In this document: positions 58,961-64,000 of the stretch, one piece after another | How positions within the stretch are numbered: the stretch's first letter is position 1 | Layout of the letters: the number at the start of each line of letters is the position of its first letter | Source of the DNA: MAG-120531 sp963934855 | Lineage (GTDB): Bacteria; Bacteroidota; Bacteroidia; Flavobacteriales; Flavobacteriaceae | Assembly (NCBI GenBank): GCA_963934855.1 | Contig: CAWWAC010000001.1 | Span: 207,135 to 271,134 of the forward strand | DNA: 64,000 nucleotides | Reading direction: 5' to 3' | The notes under the pieces: generated by a model | The model's database searches: none | Told to the model about the DNA's origin: nothing | The model's input: the letters and a program-made list of their open reading frames with translations, nothing else | Position numbers and translations under genes: made by a program

Positions 58961-58990
58961 GAATAATAGTCTTGTTATATCGTATATTTG
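58958..58990 (+). promoter_or_regulatory. Promoter of icd: TTTG, 21-base spacer, TATATTTG
   Basis: TTTG (58958-58961) lies in the T-run of the rplS terminator; TATATTTG (58983-58990) lies 21 bases after and 21 bases before the icd ATG at 59012. The TTG in the box explains why the icd frame looks longer at its start. Confidence 0.6.
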
Positions 58991-59011
58991 CCACCTAAAT
59001 TTATTTCTTAC

Positions 59012-61231
59012 ATGTCTAAGATTATTTATACCCAAACAGATGAAGCGCCAGCATTGGCAACCCAATCATTTTTGCCTATTGTAAAAGCTTTTACAAAAAA
59101 TGCAGGTATAGAGATTGAAACTAGAGATATTTCATTATCAGGAAGAATAATAGCCTCTTTCCCAGAAAAACTCAAAGAAGATCAAAGGGTTGTAGATCAT
59201 TTGTCAGCCTTAGGCAAATTAGCTAAAGAACCTAGCACTAATATTATTAAATTACCAAATATTAGCGCCTCTGAGCCACAATTGAAAGAAGCTATTAAGG
59301 AGCTTCAAGACAAAGGATACCCTTTGCCTAAATACCCTGACCAACCCAAAAATTCTCTAGAGCAAGATATTAAAGCTACATATGATAGGATTAAAGGATC
59401 TGCTGTAAATCCAGTAATAAGAGAAGGGAATTCAGACAGAAGAGCTCCAAAAGCTGTTAAAAACTTTGCAAAGAAGCACCCACATAGTATGGGTGAGTGG
59501 TTATCAGATTCTAAGACTCAAGTGGCCACAATGAAATTTGGAGATTTTAAATCTAACGAGAAGTCTATAACTTTTTCAAAAGCCACCACATTAAGAGTGG
59601 TTCTTAAAGAAGAGACAGAAACTAAGATACTTAAGGAGTCTATTCCAATTTTAGATGGTGAAATTATAGACACCACTATTATGCAGAAGGAAGCTTTAAT
59701 TAGCTTTCTTAGAAATGAAATAAAAAATACAAAAGACCAAGGACTTCTCTTATCTCTTCACATGAAGGCAACCATGATGAAAGTATCAGATCCAATTATT
59801 TTTGGGTTTGCTGTAAAGATATTTTTTGAAACAGTATTTAACTTGTATGAGAATGAATTGGAAAAAGCAGGCGCAAATGTGAATAATGGTTTCCAGAGTG
59901 TCCTGACTGCTATATCTAAAATGCCAGAAACACAAAGAGTGACTATTGAAACTGCCATAGCTGAAGCCTTTAAAAACGGTCCCTCATTAGCTATGGTAAA
60001 TTCAGAAAAAGGCACTACTAATCTGCATGTCCCAAGTGATGTTATTATTGATGCTTCAATGCCAGCCATGATTAGAAATGGAGGTAAAATGCGAAATAGT
60101 GATGGTCATAATCAAGACACTCTAGCCATTATCCCAGATAGTAGCTATGCCAGTATTTACCAAGCAACTATAGATTTTTGCAAAGAAAATGGAGCATTTA
60201 ATCCGGCTACTATGGGCACTGTTCCTAATGTAGGACTTATGGCTCAAAAAGCAGAAGAATACGGCTCACATGATAAGACATTTCAAATTCAAAGTAAAGG
60301 AACAGTACAGGTAATAGATGTATCTACAAACAAAGTAGTGCTTAGTCATTCTGTAAATAAAGGGGATATATGGAGAATGTGCCAAGTAAAAGATGCTCCA
60401 ATACAAGATTGGATCAAATTAGCTGTTTCAAGAGCAAAAGCCACTAAAACACCTACTATATTTTGGTTAGACAAAGAAAGAGCACATGATGTTGAAATTA
60501 TAAAAAAAGTAGAGAAATACTTACCTCAATATAATATAGAGGGTCTAGATATAACTATTGAAGCTCCTTACCAAGCCACACAAATTACCTTGGCTAGAAT
60601 TAAGGAGGGTAAAGATACTATCTCAGTTACTGGAAATGTTTTAAGAGATTACCTAACAGACCTATTTCCTATTCTAGAAGTAGGAACCAGTGCAAAAATG
60701 CTATCAATAGTGCCATTAATGAATGGTGGTGGCCTATTTGAAACAGGTGCAGGTGGCTGTGCCCCCAAGCATATAGAACAATTTATTGAAGAAGGTCATT
60801 TGAGATGGGATTCTTTAGGAGAATTTTTGGCCTTAGGAGTTTCCTTAGAATATGTAGGAGATAAAGATCAGAATAAAAGGGCCAAAATATTGGCCGATAC
60901 CTTAGATACTGCTACTGAAAAGTATTTAGAAAATGATAAATCTCCGTCCAGAATAGCAGGTGAACTAGACAATAGAGGAAGTCACTTTTTTTTAGCGCAA
61001 TATTGGGCAAAAGCATTATCTGAACAAAAAAATGATAAAGATCTAGCACAAATATTTTTACCCATTTCAAATGCATTAAAAGAAAATGAGGGAACTATCA
61101 TTAGTGAAATTAATAATACACAAAACAAAAAACAAGACATTGGCGGTTATTACAAACCAGATGACAAATTAGTGCAAAAAGCCATGAGACCAAGTCAAAC
61201 TTTTAATGAGATTTTAAACAGCTTAAACTAA
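59012..61231 (+). CDS. icd: NADP-dependent isocitrate dehydrogenase, monomeric type
   Basis: Oxidises isocitrate to 2-oxoglutarate with NADP in the TCA cycle. The 739-residue length and lack of similarity to the common 45-kDa dimeric form mark the monomeric IDH family. Visible family segments are SKIIYTQTDEAPALATQSFLPI, DGHNQDTLAIIPDSSYASIYQ, VSHSVNKGDIWRMCQVKDAPIQDWIKLAVSRA, LMNGGGLFETGAGGCAPKHIEQF and RIAGELDNRGSHFFLAQYWA. The ATG at 59012 is chosen because the longer TTG start lies in the promoter box. It is immediately followed by the DUF6095 gene. Confidence 0.97.
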   Translation: MSKIIYTQTDEAPALATQSFLPIVKAFTKNAGIEIETRDISLSGRIIASFPEKLKEDQRVVDHLSALGKLAKEPSTNIIKLPNISASEPQLKEAIKELQDKGYPLPKYPDQPKNSLEQDIKATYDRIKGSAVNPVIREGNSDRRAPKAVKNFAKKHPHSMGEWLSDSKTQVATMKFGDFKSNEKSITFSKATTLRVVLKEETETKILKESIPILDGEIIDTTIMQKEALISFLRNEIKNTKDQGLLLSLHMKATMMKVSDPIIFGFAVKIFFETVFNLYENELEKAGANVNNGFQSVLTAISKMPETQRVTIETAIAEAFKNGPSLAMVNSEKGTTNLHVPSDVIIDASMPAMIRNGGKMRNSDGHNQDTLAIIPDSSYASIYQATIDFCKENGAFNPATMGTVPNVGLMAQKAEEYGSHDKTFQIQSKGTVQVIDVSTNKVVLSHSVNKGDIWRMCQVKDAPIQDWIKLAVSRAKATKTPTIFWLDKERAHDVEIIKKVEKYLPQYNIEGLDITIEAPYQATQITLARIKEGKDTISVTGNVLRDYLTDLFPILEVGTSAKMLSIVPLMNGGGLFETGAGGCAPKHIEQFIEEGHLRWDSLGEFLALGVSLEYVGDKDQNKRAKILADTLDTATEKYLENDKSPSRIAGELDNRGSHFFLAQYWAKALSEQKNDKDLAQIFLPISNALKENEGTIISEINNTQNKKQDIGGYYKPDDKLVQKAMRPSQTFNEILNSLN

Positions 61232-61465
61232 TTGGCAAGAACAGATCTAAATACTTTATACTTAGGACTGCGGTATTTATTAATTACCGTAGTCCTAATG
61301 TTTATAGCGCCATTTAGTATATACCAAGCATTTAAAAATCAAGAACACCCTCTTTATATACCAGTACTATTTTTTGGAATTATATGTGCAATAGCAGCTA
61401 TTTCACTTGGCTTTTTAGGAGTAAAAACTATTACAGACTCTTTTTTTAATAAAAATAAAAACTAG
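61232..61465 (+). CDS. DUF6095-like small membrane protein
   Basis: 77-residue protein with two membrane helices (about 12-31, YLLITVVLMFIAPFSIYQAF, and 42-65). It resembles Bacteroidota DUF6095 proteins; the function is unknown. The start is a TTG at 61232, directly after the icd stop with no gap, so it depends on icd transcription. A 14-bp hairpin lies within its first 23 codons. Its TAG stop overlaps, on the opposite strand, the stop of the permease gene: both are within CTAG at 61462-61465. Confidence 0.8.
   Translation: MARTDLNTLYLGLRYLLITVVLMFIAPFSIYQAFKNQEHPLYIPVLFFGIICAIAAISLGFLGVKTITDSFFNKNKN
61262..61298. repeat. Inverted repeat of 14 bp inside the DUF6095 gene
   Basis: TTAGGACTGCGGTA (61262-61275) and TACCGTAGTCCTAA (61285-61298) pair over 14 positions with one wobble and a nine-base AT loop. 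Inside coding sequence, 28 bases after the TTG start, this is unusually strong secondary structure for this AT-rich genome. It has no T-run, so it is not a normal terminator. Confidence 0.75.
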
Positions 61466-62805
61466 TTTAAAAGCGCATAAAGGAATAATACTGCAATAAT
61501 GCCTGTAATACCTTGAAATAAAGTAGCCAAGCTATATCTTATAAGCGCTTGCTTAACACTTAAATTTAGACTTTTAGTTACTACCCAAAAATAACTGTCA
61601 TTTACATGCGATATTGTCATTGCTCCTGCACCTATAGACAAAACGGTCATCAATCTTCCCAATGAAGTATCTAGTCCAACACTAGAAATAATAGGAACCA
61701 TGAAAGCGGCGGTAGTCAAGATAGAAACTGTAGAAGAACCTTGTGCAGACTTAATAATAGCAGCAAACACAAAAGCGATAAGCAAACCAGAATATGGGGT
61801 GTTGTTATTAAAACTAATTAGTGAAGAGAAATCTAAAGTTTTTAAAACAGCACCAAATGAACCTCCTGCACCAGTAATGAGAATAATAACACCTGCCTGC
61901 TTTAAAGCCAAACTAACCCAAGAAGCCTTTGTTTCTTTAGGTGTTTTATATGATATCATAAAGGAAACCAATACACCGATAAAAGTAGCCATAATTGGGT
62001 TTCCAAAAAATTGTATCAATTGACTAAGGGAAAAAAACTGAGACGTATTTAGTTTATAAAAAGAAGAAATACTAATAAATAATATAGGAACAAGAATGGG
62101 TAAAAATGAAATGAAACCATTGCCACTTTTATTAGAGGACAGCTTATCTATATTTTCAACAGAAAAACTATTAGAATTTATAGTCTCATTAGAGACGAAA
62201 ATCTGCTTATTTTTAAAAAAACTAGCATAAAAGTACCCGCTTAATGAAACAGGAATAGAAACAACTAATCCATACCAAAGTACTTCTGAAAGAGGTACTT
62301 CTAAAATAGCGGCTGCAGCAAGGGGTCCAGGTGTTGGAGGTATAAAAACATGAGCTGCATATAACCCAGTTGCTAGTGCAACTCCAAAAAAACCTAAAGA
62401 AAAACCTGTCTTTTTAGCGAGTGCCTTAGGCACCGCAGAAAGTATAACAAAAGCTGCATCACAAAATACTGGAATGGCAGTAATAAAACCAGTAAAATTA
62501 AGTGCTAAACCAGCGTTATTTTTACCAAATAATTTAAGTAGAGAAGAAACTATCTGATTTATACCATTAGATTTTTCAAGGAAAACACCTATAACAGCCC
62601 CTAATACAATTACAATTCCAATACTAGAAAGTGTTTGTCCAAATCCATTAGAAATAATATTAATGAGCGAAGCAAGGGGAATTCCAAAAACAATTCCTGA
62701 GAAAATAGCGGCCAATAAGAGCATGATAAAAGGATCTATCTTATATTTTAAAGTACCAAAAACAATAAATAAAATAGATAAAATAACAATGCTTAAGGTC
62801 CACAT
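61462..62805 (-). CDS. GntP-family permease (gluconate or glycerate symporter)
   Basis: 447-residue inner-membrane transporter with about 12-14 hydrophobic helices, for example WTLSIVILSILFIVFGTLKY and the helices around GLYAAHVFIPPTPGPLAAAAIL. That AAHVFIPPTPGPLAAA segment and the late AGAMTISHVNDSYFWVV are hallmarks of GntP permeases. The family imports gluconate and related hydroxy acids; pairing with glycerate kinase, only 3 bases away, suggests glycerate as a substrate, which is inference. Its stop codon overlaps that of the convergent DUF6095 gene. Confidence 0.93.
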   Translation of the reverse strand: MWTLSIVILSILFIVFGTLKYKIDPFIMLLLAAIFSGIVFGIPLASLINIISNGFGQTLSSIGIVIVLGAVIGVFLEKSNGINQIVSSLLKLFGKNNAGLALNFTGFITAIPVFCDAAFVILSAVPKALAKKTGFSLGFFGVALATGLYAAHVFIPPTPGPLAAAAILEVPLSEVLWYGLVVSIPVSLSGYFYASFFKNKQIFVSNETINSNSFSVENIDKLSSNKSGNGFISFLPILVPILFISISSFYKLNTSQFFSLSQLIQFFGNPIMATFIGVLVSFMISYKTPKETKASWVSLALKQAGVIILITGAGGSFGAVLKTLDFSSLISFNNNTPYSGLLIAFVFAAIIKSAQGSSTVSILTTAAFMVPIISSVGLDTSLGRLMTVLSIGAGAMTISHVNDSYFWVVTKSLNLSVKQALIRYSLATLFQGITGIIAVLFLYALLN

Positions 62806-62808
62806 GGA

Positions 62809-63933
62809 TTACTTATTAAAAAAATTAAAAATTTTATATTCAATTAAAGCTGATGAATTGGACATACAAGATTCTAATGTAGTATTTTCATCTAAAAGAC
62901 TTAAACATATAGCTGAACTAGCCACAAAAGATATTGTTTCTTTTTCACACTGACCGCAGATAAGCAAAAGTGGGATAGAATGACTTTGAGAAAGTTTCAA
63001 AATACCATTTAATAATTTACCATCTAAGGAGCTTTGGTCTAACCTGCCTTCTCCTGAAATAATCAAATCAAACTCTGAATTTACTAGTAATGCGTCCAAA
63101 CTACTAATTTCACTTAAAAAATCAAACCCTTTAATAAAAGAGGCATTCAAGAAAGCCATTAATCCAAAAGCAGTACCACCTGCTGCTCCACCTCCAGCTA
63201 TATAAAAATCATTTAAATAAGGAAAGTTAAATGACAAGGTAAAATCGTTAATCGCCTTATCTATTTTTGTGATACTATCTAAAGAAGCCCCTTTTTGAGG
63301 TCCAAATATATGAGCGGCGCCATGAGGCCCAAATAAAGGATTGGAAACATCATTGATGGCAAAGAAAGTACAATTTTCAATAAGATTCTTCAAATAATTT
63401 GATGCTGAAATAGAATAAATATTTGACAAATTACTGATATTATAGTCAGTAACACGATTAGAATAGTCTTTAAAGATAAACCCCAAACCAGAAAGCAAAC
63501 CAAAACCAATATCTGTAGAAGCACTCCCGCCAAGTCCAATATAAATATACTTTACACCAGAGGTTAAAGCATCTAGAATTTGAATTCCTACTCCCTTTGT
63601 GCTGCTACCCTCCATATCAAGTAATTCTGAAGATATATGTGCAAGACCAGCAGTATTAGCTAGCTCCACATAAGCAGTTTTGGAACTCTCATCTATAAGA
63701 TAATAAGATTCAATAGGCTGTTGTAAGGCATTTAACGATAAAATATCTTTCCTTTTAACTTTCTTAAATTGTTGTACTAAATCTAAAAAACCATCCCCAC
63801 CGTCAGAGGCAGGTATTACAATAGTTTCCAACGGGCTAATTTGAGTCAATTCTAACCCTCTAACAATTGCATTAGAAACTTCAGCAGAGGTAAGACTGCC
63901 TTTAAACTTATCTGGAATTATTAAACATTTCAT
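62809..63933 (-). CDS. Glycerate kinase, GarK/GlxK family
   Basis: Phosphorylates D-glycerate to 2- or 3-phosphoglycerate. The 374 residues show KCLIIPDKFKGSLTSAEVSNAI at the N-terminus, ASDGGDGF, YIGLGGSASTDIGFGLLSGLGF, GPQKGA and ISGEGRLDQSSLDGK, all family motifs. The frame extends 48 bases upstream to an ATG at 63979-63981, but the ATG at 63931-63933 gives the usual MKCLIIPDKFKG start. It precedes the permease by 3 bases, so the pair is likely one unit for hydroxy-acid use. Confidence 0.94.
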   Translation of the reverse strand: MKCLIIPDKFKGSLTSAEVSNAIVRGLELTQISPLETIVIPASDGGDGFLDLVQQFKKVKRKDILSLNALQQPIESYYLIDESSKTAYVELANTAGLAHISSELLDMEGSSTKGVGIQILDALTSGVKYIYIGLGGSASTDIGFGLLSGLGFIFKDYSNRVTDYNISNLSNIYSISASNYLKNLIENCTFFAINDVSNPLFGPHGAAHIFGPQKGASLDSITKIDKAINDFTLSFNFPYLNDFYIAGGGAAGGTAFGLMAFLNASFIKGFDFLSEISSLDALLVNSEFDLIISGEGRLDQSSLDGKLLNGILKLSQSHSIPLLLICGQCEKETISFVASSAICLSLLDENTTLESCMSNSSALIEYKIFNFFNK

Positions 63934-64000
63934 AGTATTTTTAAATATAATACAATAGCTTCTTTTTATAAGCATTTTCATATCTAAATCTACCTAGAGT

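Noticed and set aside
62663..62953. Plus-strand frame across the permease-glycerate kinase junction
   Set aside because: Overlaps two well-supported minus-strand genes; shadow frame.

Overview
The window is an AT-rich (about one third G+C by eye), gene-dense chromosomal segment of a flavobacterium (phylum Bacteroidota). The evidence is the family content: BamD, RpoZ, CoaBC, DUF4835 and RecN in the usual Bacteroidota order; RprX/RprY; a short LeuA; YtxJ of the bacillithiol system; a monomeric NADP isocitrate dehydrogenase; DUF6095 and DUF6913 proteins. Start codons mostly lack Shine-Dalgarno sequences and instead have Bacteroidota-type TAnnTTTG promoter boxes a short distance upstream. I count 62 genes: 61 protein genes, one cut by the left edge, and one SRP RNA. 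I saw no tRNA or rRNA gene, insertion sequence, prophage or CRISPR array. This is core genome rather than an accessory island.

Layout. 1-6.7 kb: dnaK (partial), L-serine dehydratase, panB, an RluA-type pseudouridine synthase and a 514-residue protein of unknown function. 6.8-9.1 kb: leuA followed by a LeuB-family protein that has lost nearly its whole active site. 9.2-20 kb: pheT, an ABC-F ATPase, a lipoprotein with a cysteine-less thioredoxin fold, transaldolase, an SDR enzyme, SRP RNA, glutaminyl cyclase, a thioesterase, glyA and ytxJ. 20-26.5 kb: clpB, a TetR regulator, a histidine phosphatase, smpB, an envelope protein and pcm. 26.6-31.9 kb: a six-gene operon from a Gfo/Idh/MocA oxidoreductase to miaA, including a DnaQ-like exonuclease with a decayed GIY-YIG half and a voltage-sensor K+ channel with a zinc ribbon.

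32-43 kb is one long leftward series of eleven genes: bamD, rpoZ, coaBC, DUF4835, recN, fabI, a glycosyltransferase, a YbbR protein, coaE, rprX and rprY. It links outer-membrane assembly, coenzyme A synthesis, fatty-acid synthesis and envelope signalling. 43-50 kb: dapA with DUF6913, then GNAT-prmC-ligA leftwards and ribD-yigZ rightwards. 50-55.5 kb: dnaA with an RsmI-like methylase, and a leftward wall cluster of dapF, a GNAT protein, mltG and a lysozyme-like protein. 55.6-61.5 kb: HtrA, a small membrane protein, trmD, rplS, icd and DUF6095. 61.5-64 kb: glycerate kinase with a GntP-family permease.

No obviously new multi-gene system is present. The best leads are the retained LeuB pseudoenzyme beside leuA, three genes (bamD, smpB, ribD) that look almost leaderless, an ABC-F protein with one intact and one decayed ATP site, the inactive-looking GIY-YIG half, the structured rplS leader, and a 14-bp hairpin inside the DUF6095 gene.
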